Below, piece by piece: positions 23,618-33,200 of a stretch of 64,000 nt of DNA (its first letter is position 1; the number at the start of each line of letters is the position of its first letter). Below the pieces are notes generated by a model, which worked only from the letters and a program-made list of their open reading frames with translations, had not been told where the DNA came from and did no database searches. The DNA is taken from NCBI GenBank assembly GCA_030681645.1, contig JAUXRX010000053.1, positions 1-64,000 on the forward strand, written 5' to 3'. Both the position numbers and the translations under genes were made by a program. This stretch comes from Archangium sp. (GTDB lineage Bacteria > Myxococcota > Myxococcia > Myxococcales > Myxococcaceae).

Positions 23618-25423
23618 ATGGCCTCAGCTCCCGACACTCTGCCGGTGACCATCCCCGCGGCGCCGAGCGGCCCCGCACAGGTCGACGCCTCGTTCGAGCT
23701 CCGCGCGCTCGCCGACGCCGCCCGCCTCGACATCCAGGACCTGCTCGGCAAGGGCGGCATGGGCGAGGTGTGGCGCTGTCGCGACGCGCACCTCGGCCGT
23801 GAGCTCGCCCTCAAGACCTCCACCGCCACCGACCCCGAGTCGCAGCTGCGCTTCGTGCGCGAGGCCCGCGTGCAGGGCCAGCTCGAGCACCCCGGCATCG
23901 TGCCCGTGCACGAGCTGGGCGTTCGTGACGGGCAGCCGTACTTCACGATGAAGCGGGTGCGTGGCGTCACGCTGTCCGAGGTGGTGCGCCGGCTCGTCGA
24001 CGCAGACGCAGCCACGCGCGCCCGCTTCTCGCCTCACAAGCTGCTCTCGCTGGTGGAGGCGCTCGCGCGCACCCTCGACTTCGCGCACGCCCGCGGCGTG
24101 GTGCACCGCGACGTGAAGCCCGGCAACGTCATGCTCGGCGACTACGGCGAGGTCTACCTGCTCGACTGGGGCCTGGCGAAGGTGGGGCGCCCGGGAGAAT
24201 CGACGGGGCCTGACCTCGTCTCGCAGCCGGGGGCCACCATGGCCGGGGCGGTGATGGGTACGCCCGGCTACATGGCGCCCGAGCAGGCGGCGGGAGAAGT
24301 GGCGACGCCGGCCAGTGACGTCTGGTCCCTCGGCGCCGTGCTCTTCGAGGTGGTGACCCTGCAGCCGCTGGTCAAAGGCGACACCAGCCTCGAGCTGCTG
24401 GCCGCGACGCACGGCGTGAGGTCGATGCGGGATCATGCGCCGGGCGTCGACGTCGCGCCTGAGCTCGAGGCGCTGTGCAATCGCGCGCTCGATCGCGATG
24501 CGCAGAAGCGCCCGACCGCCCGGCAACTGGCCGACGGCCTCGAGGCCGTGCTCAGCGGCCAGCGTGACCTCGCGCTTCGGGAACAGCTCGCCACCCTCCA
24601 CGCCGAACGCGCGAAGGCCGCGGCCGGCCGGGCGCTGCGCGACGACACCGACCTCGCCGCCCGCCGGGAGGCGCTGCAGGAGGTCGGGCGTGCGCTCGCG
24701 CTCCAACCCGAGCAGCCGCTCGCGCAGCAGACCTTCCTCTCGCTCCTCCAATCGACGCCTTCGGTCGAGCCCGAAGAGGTGACGCGCGAGGTGCGGCGAT
24801 TCCAGGACGACCTCACCACCAACGGCACGCAGAACGCGTTCTTCGCCTTCCTCGCCATCGCGCCCTTCGGTCTGATCGCGTTGTGGATGGGCATTCGCGA
24901 CGCCTTCGCCTTCGGCGCGATGTCAGCCGCGTGGGTGCTGTTGATGTTCTTCATCGCGGTGATGCTGCGCGCACCGCCGCCCAGCCGCGCCATGCGCTTC
25001 GCCGGGATCGCCGCGACCGTGGCGCTGGGTATCTCCCAGTCATGGGCGCTGGGCCCTTTCATGACCATCCCCAGTCTCGCCACCGCCAACGCCCTGCTGC
25101 TCATGTTGTGGGTCCGGCGCGAGGAGCACGGCTGGGTGCTCGCGCTCTCGTCGCTGACCATGTTGCTCCCGCTGGGCCTCCAGCTCACCGGGGTGGTGAC
25201 GCCGTTCTACAGGTTCGAGCACGGAGAGCTGATCGTGGTGCCGCACGCCCTCGAGCTGCCCCCGGCGGCGACGTTGACCATGTTGGCGATGGCCGGCCTG
25301 GGAACGATGCTGGTCTCTTCGCTGGGCATGCGGCGCTTGCGCGACTCCCTCGACCAGGCGCAGCGCCAGCTCTCGCTCCAGCGCTGGACCCTCGAACAGC
25401 TGGGCCGGACTCCCGGGAAATGA
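23618..25423 (+). CDS. Hanks-type serine/threonine kinase with a membrane-embedded C-terminus
   Basis: 601 residues. The kinase domain starts near residue 44 with GKGGMGEVWRCRDAHL and LALKT (the Lys is the ATP ligand), followed by HRDVKPGN with the catalytic Asp at about 165, 'LLDWGLAK' (DWG in place of the usual DFG) and 'GTPGYMAPEQ'. Kinases with DWG are typical of this bacterial group. The domain ends near residue 320. A polar linker precedes four or five hydrophobic segments (about residues 405-540, e.g. FGLIALWMGI, LLMFFIAVML, TLTMLAMAGLGTML), so the kinase would be membrane-tethered with no large extracellular sensor. There is no obvious operon partner. The intergenic stretch at 23360-23617 contains nothing recognisable. 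Confidence 0.9.
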   Translation: MASAPDTLPVTIPAAPSGPAQVDASFELRALADAARLDIQDLLGKGGMGEVWRCRDAHLGRELALKTSTATDPESQLRFVREARVQGQLEHPGIVPVHELGVRDGQPYFTMKRVRGVTLSEVVRRLVDADAATRARFSPHKLLSLVEALARTLDFAHARGVVHRDVKPGNVMLGDYGEVYLLDWGLAKVGRPGESTGPDLVSQPGATMAGAVMGTPGYMAPEQAAGEVATPASDVWSLGAVLFEVVTLQPLVKGDTSLELLAATHGVRSMRDHAPGVDVAPELEALCNRALDRDAQKRPTARQLADGLEAVLSGQRDLALREQLATLHAERAKAAAGRALRDDTDLAARREALQEVGRALALQPEQPLAQQTFLSLLQSTPSVEPEEVTREVRRFQDDLTTNGTQNAFFAFLAIAPFGLIALWMGIRDAFAFGAMSAAWVLLMFFIAVMLRAPPPSRAMRFAGIAATVALGISQSWALGPFMTIPSLATANALLLMLWVRREEHGWVLALSSLTMLLPLGLQLTGVVTPFYRFEHGELIVVPHALELPPAATLTMLAMAGLGTMLVSSLGMRRLRDSLDQAQRQLSLQRWTLEQLGRTPGK

Positions 25424-25575
25424 CGCAGCAATATCAGTGAGTTCTGATGTCGAGGCGGGGCATTTCGCGACGCGGTGCGGCGCTGGCCATGTCACCGCGC
25501 TCCGTGACGAGCCGATGACGAAGATCGTGCGAGACAGCACCCTCGTTTCTCCTCCCCTCCCATCCGAGCAGGTGC

Positions 25576-27192
25576 ATGAAGAGTTCAGAGCTGACTCCGG
25601 TCGGTCATTGGCGTCCCGGCCCGGTCCCTCCCGTGTTCGAGCCCGTGGACCTCGCGCCCGTGCTGGCGCAGGTGCGTGAGCCGGTGCACGTGGTGCGAGA
25701 CGCGACCCGCAACCGCATCGGCCTGGTGATCGGCGGCAGCGTGGTGACCACGCCCGCGCCCGGCGATCTCCCGCTGCTCGCCACGCTGCCCGCGATGTAC
25801 CCGGAGTGGCTGGGCGATCGTTCCTTCTGCGAAGTGCACGGCGTGCGGTTTCCGTACGTGGCCGGCGAGATGGCCAACGGCATCGCCACCACGCAGATGT
25901 GCATCGCGATGGCAGAGGCGGGCCTGGTCGGCTTCTTCGGCGCCGGCGGCCTCGGCTACCCGCGCGTGGAGAAGGCGCTCGACGAGCTGGTGGCGAAGCT
26001 GGGCGATCGCCTCCCCTGGGGCGTGAACCTGATCCACTCGCCCAACGAGCCCGAGCTCGAGAACCGCGTCGCCGACCTGCTGCTGCGCAAGGGCGTGAAG
26101 ATCATCTCTGCCTCGGCCTTCATGGGCCTCACGCCCGCGGTGGTGCGCTGCGCCGCGTCGGGTCTCCACCTCGACGCGAACGGCCGCATCGCGCGCAAGC
26201 ACCAGGTGTTCGCGAAGATCTCCCGCCGCGAAGTGGCGATGCGCTTCATGGCGCCCGCGCCGGCGGACATGCTCCGCGCGCTGGTGGAGCAGAAGTTGAT
26301 CACCCACGGTGAGGCCGAGCTGGCCGCGCGCGTGCCCGTCGCCGAAGACATCACCGTCGAGGCGGACAGCGGCGGTCACACCGACAACCAGTCGCTGGTC
26401 GCGCTCTTCCCCACCATCATGGCGCTGCGCGACGAGCTGGTGGCGCAGCACAAGTTCGATCGCCCCATCCGCGTGGGCGCGGCCGGCGGGCTCGGTACGC
26501 CCGGCTCGCTCGCGGCGGCGTTCGCGCTCGGCGCGGCCTACGTGGTGACCGGCTCGGTGAACCAGGCGGCCGTGGAGTCGGGCCTCTCTGAGCTGGGCAA
26601 GGGCATGCTCGCCGAGGCCGAGGTGGCCGACGTGATCATGGCGCCCGCCGCCGACATGTTCGAGCTGGGCGTGAAGGTGCAGGTGCTCAAGCGCGGCACG
26701 ATGTTCGGCGTGCGCTCGGCCAAGCTCTACGAGGCGTACCACGGGCACGCGTCGCTCGAGGCGATCCCGGCGGAGCTGCGGAGCCGCCTCGAGAAGGACG
26801 TGCTGCACGCGACCTTCGACGAGATCTGGGCCGAGACGAAGAGCTTCTGGCAGAACCGCGACCCGCACGAGGTCGCCCGCGCCGAGGCTGATCCGAAGCA
26901 CAAGATGGCGCTCGTCTTCCGCTGGTACTTAGGGAAGGCCAGCAAGTGGTCCATCGACGGCGAGGCCTCGCGGCGCGCCGACTACCAGATCTGGTGTGGC
27001 CCCGCGATGGGCGCCTTCAACCGCTGGGCGAAGGGCACCTTCCTCGCCGAGCAGAAGAACCGCGGCGTGGTGCAGATCGCCCGGAATCTCCTCGAAGGAG
27101 CCGCCGTGATCACCCGCGCCGGCCAGCTCCGCAGCTTTGGTCTCCCCGTTCCCGCGGCGTCGTTCTCGTTCCGCCCGCGCCCGCTTTCCTGA
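25576..27192 (+). CDS. pfaD: PUFA synthase enoyl reductase component (PfaD-like, Pfa1 of myxobacteria)
   Basis: 538 residues. This is the flavin-dependent trans-acting enoyl reductase of polyunsaturated fatty acid synthases. PfaD motifs visible are 'FPYVAGEMANGIATTQMCIA', 'AGLVGFFGAGGLGYPRVEKA', the FMN-binding 'GAAGGLGTPGSLAAAFALGA' and 'VVTGSVNQAAVESGLSE'. The C-terminal segment (ADYQIWCGPAMGAFNRW) is also characteristic of PfaD. It reduces the C=C bond formed by the dehydratases when a saturated position is wanted. It is the first of three synthase genes and is followed after 32 bases by pfa2. There is no strong Shine-Dalgarno; the upstream 150 bases hold nothing I can call. Confidence 0.93.
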   Translation: MKSSELTPVGHWRPGPVPPVFEPVDLAPVLAQVREPVHVVRDATRNRIGLVIGGSVVTTPAPGDLPLLATLPAMYPEWLGDRSFCEVHGVRFPYVAGEMANGIATTQMCIAMAEAGLVGFFGAGGLGYPRVEKALDELVAKLGDRLPWGVNLIHSPNEPELENRVADLLLRKGVKIISASAFMGLTPAVVRCAASGLHLDANGRIARKHQVFAKISRREVAMRFMAPAPADMLRALVEQKLITHGEAELAARVPVAEDITVEADSGGHTDNQSLVALFPTIMALRDELVAQHKFDRPIRVGAAGGLGTPGSLAAAFALGAAYVVTGSVNQAAVESGLSELGKGMLAEAEVADVIMAPAADMFELGVKVQVLKRGTMFGVRSAKLYEAYHGHASLEAIPAELRSRLEKDVLHATFDEIWAETKSFWQNRDPHEVARAEADPKHKMALVFRWYLGKASKWSIDGEASRRADYQIWCGPAMGAFNRWAKGTFLAEQKNRGVVQIARNLLEGAAVITRAGQLRSFGLPVPAASFSFRPRPLS

Positions 27193-27224
27193 CTTTCATC
27201 TTCAACGCACCAGAGGTCCTCACC

Positions 27225-30200
27225 ATGTCATCGCACCGCAAGCAGACCCCCATCGCCGTCGTCGGAGTCAGCGCGCTCTTCCCGGGCTCCACCGACTCGC
27301 GCGGCTTCTGGACCGACATCCTCGCGGGCAAGGACCTGATCACCGACGTGCCCTCGTCGCACTGGCTGATCGAGGACTATTACGATCCTGATCCGAAGGC
27401 GCTCGACAAGACCTACAGCAAGCGCGGCGGCTTCCTCGGCTCGGTGGACTTCGACCCGCTCGAGTTCGGCCTGCCTCCCACCATCGTCCCCGCGACGGAC
27501 TCGGCGCAGATCCTCGCGCTCATCGTGGCGCAGAAGGTGCTCGACGACGCGTCACAGGGCCAGTTCTCCAAGATGGACCGCGAGCGCATCAGCGTGCTGC
27601 TGGGCGTCACCTCGGCGCAGGAGCTGCTCGGCAGCATGGTGAGCCGCCTGCAGAAGCCGGTCTGGCTCAAGGCGCTGCGCGAGTCGGGCATCCCCGAGAC
27701 CGAGGCGCAGGACATCTGCCTCAAGATCGCCAAGTCCTACACCCCCTGGCAGGAATCGTCGTTCCCCGGCCTGCTCGGCAACGTCGTCGCCGGCCGCATC
27801 GCCAACCGCTTCGACCTGCGCGGCACCAACGCCGTCACCGACGCCGCGTGCGCTTCGTCGCTCGCCGCCATCTCGATGGGCATCAACGAGCTGCAGCTCG
27901 GCCAGTCTGACCTCGTCATCACCGGCGGCGTCGACGCGATGAACGACATCTTCATGTACCTCTGCTTCAGCAAGACGCCCGCGCTCTCGCCTTCGGGTGA
28001 TTGCCGGCCGTTCTCCGACACCGCTGACGGCACGCTGCTCGGCGAAGGCATCGCCATGGTCGCCTTGAAGCGCCTGGAAGACGCAGAGCGCGATGGCGAC
28101 CGCATCTACTCGGTCATCACCGGCATCGGCTCGGCGTCCGACGGCCGCGCGAACAGCGTGTACGCGCCCCTGCCCGAGGGCCAGGCCCGCTCGCTGCGCC
28201 GCGCCTACGAAGTCGCGGGCTACGGCCCCGAGACCGTGGAGCTGGTGGAAGCGCACGGCACCGGCACCAAGGCCGGCGACGCCGCCGAGTTCGCGGGGCT
28301 CAAGCTCGCGTTCACCGGCGCTCGCGATGAGAACCAGTGGTGCGCGCTGGGCACGGTGAAGTCGCAGATCGGCCACACCAAGGCCGCGGCCGGGGCGGCG
28401 GGGCTGTTCAAGGCGGTGATGGCGCTGCACCACAAGGTGCTGCCGCCCACCATCAAGGTCGATCGCCCCAACCCCAAGCTCGAGATCGAGAAGAGCCCGT
28501 TCTACCTGAACACCCAGCGCCGCCCGTGGATCCGCGACAGCAAGCACCCGCGCCGCGCGTCGGTGTCGAGCTTCGGCTTCGGCGGCAGCAACTTCCACGT
28601 CGCGCTCGAGGAGTACGTGCCGAAGGGCAAGGGCAAGGAAGCCTGGCGCCTGCGCACCGTGCCCACCGAGCTGGTGCTGATCAGCGCGGGCACGCCCGCT
28701 GAGCTGGTGGCGAAGTGCAAGACGCTCGCGGCCTCGAAGAAGGAGCTGCACCACCTCGCGCGCGAGACGCAGCTGTCCTTCTCCACGAAGGACGCGGCGC
28801 GCCTCGCGGTGATCGCGGCGAACTCCCTGGAGCTGACCGAGAAGCTGAACGCGGCGGCGGCGAGCATCGAGAAGGCGCCGGGCAACGCGTACTCCACTCC
28901 GACGGGCGTGCACTACGCGACCGGCGCGGCGGACGCGGGCCAGGTGGGCTTCCTCTTCCCCGGGCAGGGCAGCCAGTACGTCGGCATGGGCGCCGAGGCC
29001 GCGATGGCCTTCGACGTCGCGCGCAAGGCGTGGGACGACGCGGCCAATCTTCCCTTCGGCAACGAGCGCCTGCAGGACGTGGTGTTCCCGAAGCCGGTGT
29101 TCACCGATGCCGATCGCGAGGCGCAGCAGAAGAAGCTGACGCAGACCGAGTGGGCGCAGCCTGCGCTGGGCGTGCACAGCCAGTCGCTGGCGAACGTGCT
29201 GCACCTGGTGGGCGTGAAGGCTTCCTGCGTCGCGGGTCACAGCTTCGGTGAGGTGGCCGCGCTGCACGAGGCGGGCGTCATCGATTCGGCGGCGCTGGTG
29301 AAGGTCGCGCGCAAGCGTGGCGAGCTGATGCGTGATGCGTCTGCGACGCCGGGCGCGATGACGGCGGTGGCGAAGACCATCGACGAGGTGAAGGCCGCGG
29401 TCGCCGCGAGCGGCGCGAACGTGGTGGTGGCGAACCACAACTCCCCCACCCAGGTGGTGCTGTCGGGTTCGGTCGAGGAGATCACGAAGGTCGAGGCCGC
29501 GCTGTCGGCGAAGGGCATGACCGCCAAGCGCCTGCCGGTGGCGACCGCGTTCCACAGCCCGCTGGTGGCTGGCTCGAGCGCGCCGTTCCGTACGTTCCTC
29601 GAGGGCGTGACGTTCGACGCGCCGAAGCTCGACGTGTACGGCAACGCGACGGCCGCGGTGTACGGCAAGGACGCGCGCGAGCAGCTCGCTTCGCAGTTGG
29701 CGCAGCCGGTGCGCTTCGTCGAGCAGATCGAGGCGATGTACGCGCGTGGGGTGCGCACGTTCGTCGAGGTCGGCGCGGGCAGCGTGTTGACCGAGCTGGT
29801 CGGCCGCATCCTGGGTGATCGTCCGCACCGCGCGGTGAGCCTGGATCGCAAGGGCAAGCACGGCGTGACCACGTTGCAGGAAGGCCTCGGCCGCCTGGCG
29901 ATCGCCGGCGTGACGATGAACCTGGCGCCGCTCTGGGAGCAGTTCCAGCCCGAGTCGGACAAGCCGGTGAAGAAGCCGGCGATGACGATGCCGATCAACG
30001 GGGCGAACACGGGCCGTCCGTATCCTCCGGCCGGTGGCGCGAAGGACCTGCCTCCGCCGAACGGTCCGCGTCCGGTTCCGCAGCCGCAGATCATTCACGT
30101 GGAAGTGCCTGCACCTGTCTCCCTCTCCCCGCCGAGCGGGGAGAGGGTTGGGGTGAGGGGCGACGTTCCGGTCGTCCAGCAGCAGGCCTCCTCGGAATCC

Positions 30201-33200
30201 CAGCTCGCCTGGGTGCACGCCTTCCAGGAAACGCAGCGCCAGACTGCCGACGCGCACGCCGCCTACCAGCGCGCGATGGCGGACAGCCACATGGCCTTCC
30301 TCAACACCGCGCAGTCCTCGTTCGCAGGCCTGAGCGCGATGATGGGAGCCCCGGCTCCGCAGCAGCAGACGCAGCAGTACCTGCCCGCGCCGGCCCCGAT
30401 GCCGCAGCAGTTCGCGGCGCCGAAGCCGATGGCGATGCTGCCCGCCCCGCAGCCGATGCCAGTCGCGGCACCGATCATCGCAGCCCCCGCGCCGATCGCC
30501 GCGGCGCCCGCGCCCGTCGCCGCACCGCGCCCCGCGGCCGGCCCTGCCGTCGACCTCGAGTCGCTGATGATGACGATCGTGGCCGAGAAGACCGGCTACC
30601 CGAAGGAGATGCTCAACGCGAACATGGAGCTCGAGGCCGACCTCGGCATCGACAGCATCAAGCGCGTCGAGATCCTCTCCGCGATGCGTGAGCGCGCGCC
30701 GAACCTGCCCGAGGTGAAGCCGACTGAGCTCGCGACCCTGCGCACGCTCGGACAGATCGTCGATCACATGAAGGCGGCCGGTGGTGCTGCCTTCTCAGCC
30801 GCGCCCGCGCCCGTCGCCGCAGCGGCGCCCGTCGCGGCGGCCGCTGGTCCCTCCGTGGACCTCGAGTCGTTGATGATGACGATCGTGGCCGAGAAGACCG
30901 GCTACCCGAAGGAGATGCTCAACGCGAACATGGAGCTCGAAGCCGACCTCGGCATCGACAGCATCAAGCGCGTGGAGATCCTCTCGGCGATGCGTGAGCG
31001 CGCGCCGAACCTGCCCGAGGTGAAGCCGACCGAGCTCGCCACCCTGCGCACGCTCGGACAGATCGTGGCGCACATGAAGGCGGCCGGTGGTGCTGCCTTC
31101 GCCGCCGCACCCGCGCCTGTTGCCGCCGTGGCCCCCGTGGCCGCCGCGGCGGGTCCTTCCGTCGACCTCGAGTCGTTGATGATGACGATCGTGGCCGAGA
31201 AGACCGGCTACCCGAAGGACATGCTCAACGCGAACATGGAGCTGGAGGCCGACCTCGGCATCGACAGCATCAAGCGCGTGGAGATCCTCTCTGCGATGCG
31301 TGAGCGCGCGCCGAACCTGCCCGAGGTGAAGCCGACCGAGCTGGCGACGCTGCGCACGCTCGGACAGATCGTGAACCACATGCGCGCAGCAGGTGGCGCG
31401 ACCGCTCCGGCGCCTGTCGCCGCGGCGCCCGTGGCTGCAGCACCCGCTGCGTCCCTGCTCGACCTCGAGGCGCTGATGATGGCGATCGTGGCCGAGAAGA
31501 CCGGCTACCCGACGGAGATGCTCAACGCGAACATGGAGCTGGAGGCCGACCTCGGCATCGACAGCATCAAGCGCGTGGAGATCCTCTCGGCGATGCGTGA
31601 GCGTGCGCCCAACCTGCCCGAGGTGAAGCCGACCGAATTGGCGACGCTCCGCACCCTGGGGCAGATCGTCAACCACATGCGCGCGGCCGGTGGCGCACCC
31701 GCTCCTTCTGCCGCAGCACCCGTGGCTGCCGCGCCGAAGGCCAGCGTCGAGCGCTACTCGCTGCGCGAGGTGCCCTCGACCTCGGTGGGCATGGCGCTCT
31801 CGGGCGTGCTCGGTGCGCAGCGGCTCGCGGTCACCGACGACGGCGCCGGAGTGGCGGCCGCGGTCGTGGCCCACCTGGCGAAGCACGGCGTGAAGGCGAG
31901 CGTCGTCGCCGCCGCGCCTGCCGATGCAGACGCGGTCATCTTCCTGGGCGGGCTCCGCGCGGTGAAGAACGTCGAAGAGGCGATCGCGGTGAATCGCGAG
32001 GCCTTCCGCACCGCCCGCGCCCTCGCGGCGCGCTTCGGTGAGACGGGCGGCACCTTCGTCACCGTGCAGGACACGGGTGGCGACTTCGGGCTCTCGGGCC
32101 GCGACGGCACCCGCGCGTTCCTCGGCGGCGTCAGCGCCCTGGCCCGCACCGCGGCGCTGGAGTGGCCGAAGGCGGCGGTGAAGGCGATCGACCTCGAGCG
32201 CGGCGCGCGTGACGTGAACGCGACGGCGGAAGCGATCGTCAACGAAGTGCTCGGTGGCGGCACGACGCTCGAGGTCGGGCTGCACGCCGACGGGCGCCGC
32301 ACCACGCTGGCCTCGGTGAACACGCCGTCGCCCACCACCGCGGCGGTGCAGCTCGGTCCCACCTCGGTCGTCGTCGCCTCAGGCGGCGGACGCGGGGTGA
32401 CGGCAGCGGGGTTGCTCGCGCTGGCGAAGGCGAAGCAGCCGCGCATCGTGCTGCTGGGCCGTACGCCGCTGGGCGAAGAGCCCGCCGAGCTGCGGGGCAT
32501 CACCGACGAGCCCGGCCTCAAGCGGGCGCTGATGCAGCGCGCGCAGGCCGAGGGCAAGAAGGCCACCCCGGCCGAGCTCAACGGTCAGCTCGCCTCGCTC
32601 CAGGCGCTGCGCGAGATCCGCGCGACGATGGCGGCGCTCAAGGCCGCGGGCAGCGACTCGCGCTACCTCGCGGTGGACGTGGCCAACGCGGCCGCGCTCT
32701 CCGCGGCGCTCGACACGGTCCGCAAGGAGTGGGGACCCATCACCGCCGTCGTTCACGGCGCGGGCGTGCTCGCAGACAAGAAGATCGCCGAGAAGACCGA
32801 CGAGCAGTTCGATCGCGTCTTCGACACCAAGGTGAGCGGGCTGCGCGCGCTGCTCGCGGCGACCGCGAAGGATCCGCTCACCTCGCTGGTCCTCTTCTCT
32901 TCCATCGCGGCGCGCACCGGAAACCTCGGGCAGTGCGACTACGCGATGGCGAACGAAGTGCTCAACCTCGTGGCCTGCGCCGAGCGCGCCCGCCGCGGCC
33001 CTTCCTGCGTGGTGCGGTCGATCGGCTGGGGCCCGTGGGAAGGCGGCATGGTGACGCCGAGCCTCAAGGCGCACTTCACCCAGATGGGCGTGGCGCTCAT
33101 TCCGCTCGAGGTGGGCGCGCAGCGCTTCGTCGACGAGCTGACCGGCGCCAGCGAGGACGTAACGGTGGTGGTGGGCGGCTCGCACGGTGACGGGGCGCTG

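Noticed and set aside
26946..27224. N-terminal extension of pfa2 overlapping pfaD
   Set aside because: The extension is Arg/Pro-rich, overlaps the true pfaD frame and precedes an obvious KS start at 27225.
30121..30160. Insertion sequence or transposon remnant in pfa2
   Set aside because: There is no transposase, terminal repeat pair or target duplication; the element is a 40-bp palindrome typical of REP-like sequences.
27552..30767. Antisense open frame of about 1071 codons opposite pfa2
   Set aside because: It is a mirror of a GC-rich coding strand; the translation is Arg/His/Ala-rich without any domain, and the plus strand has clear KS and AT motifs.
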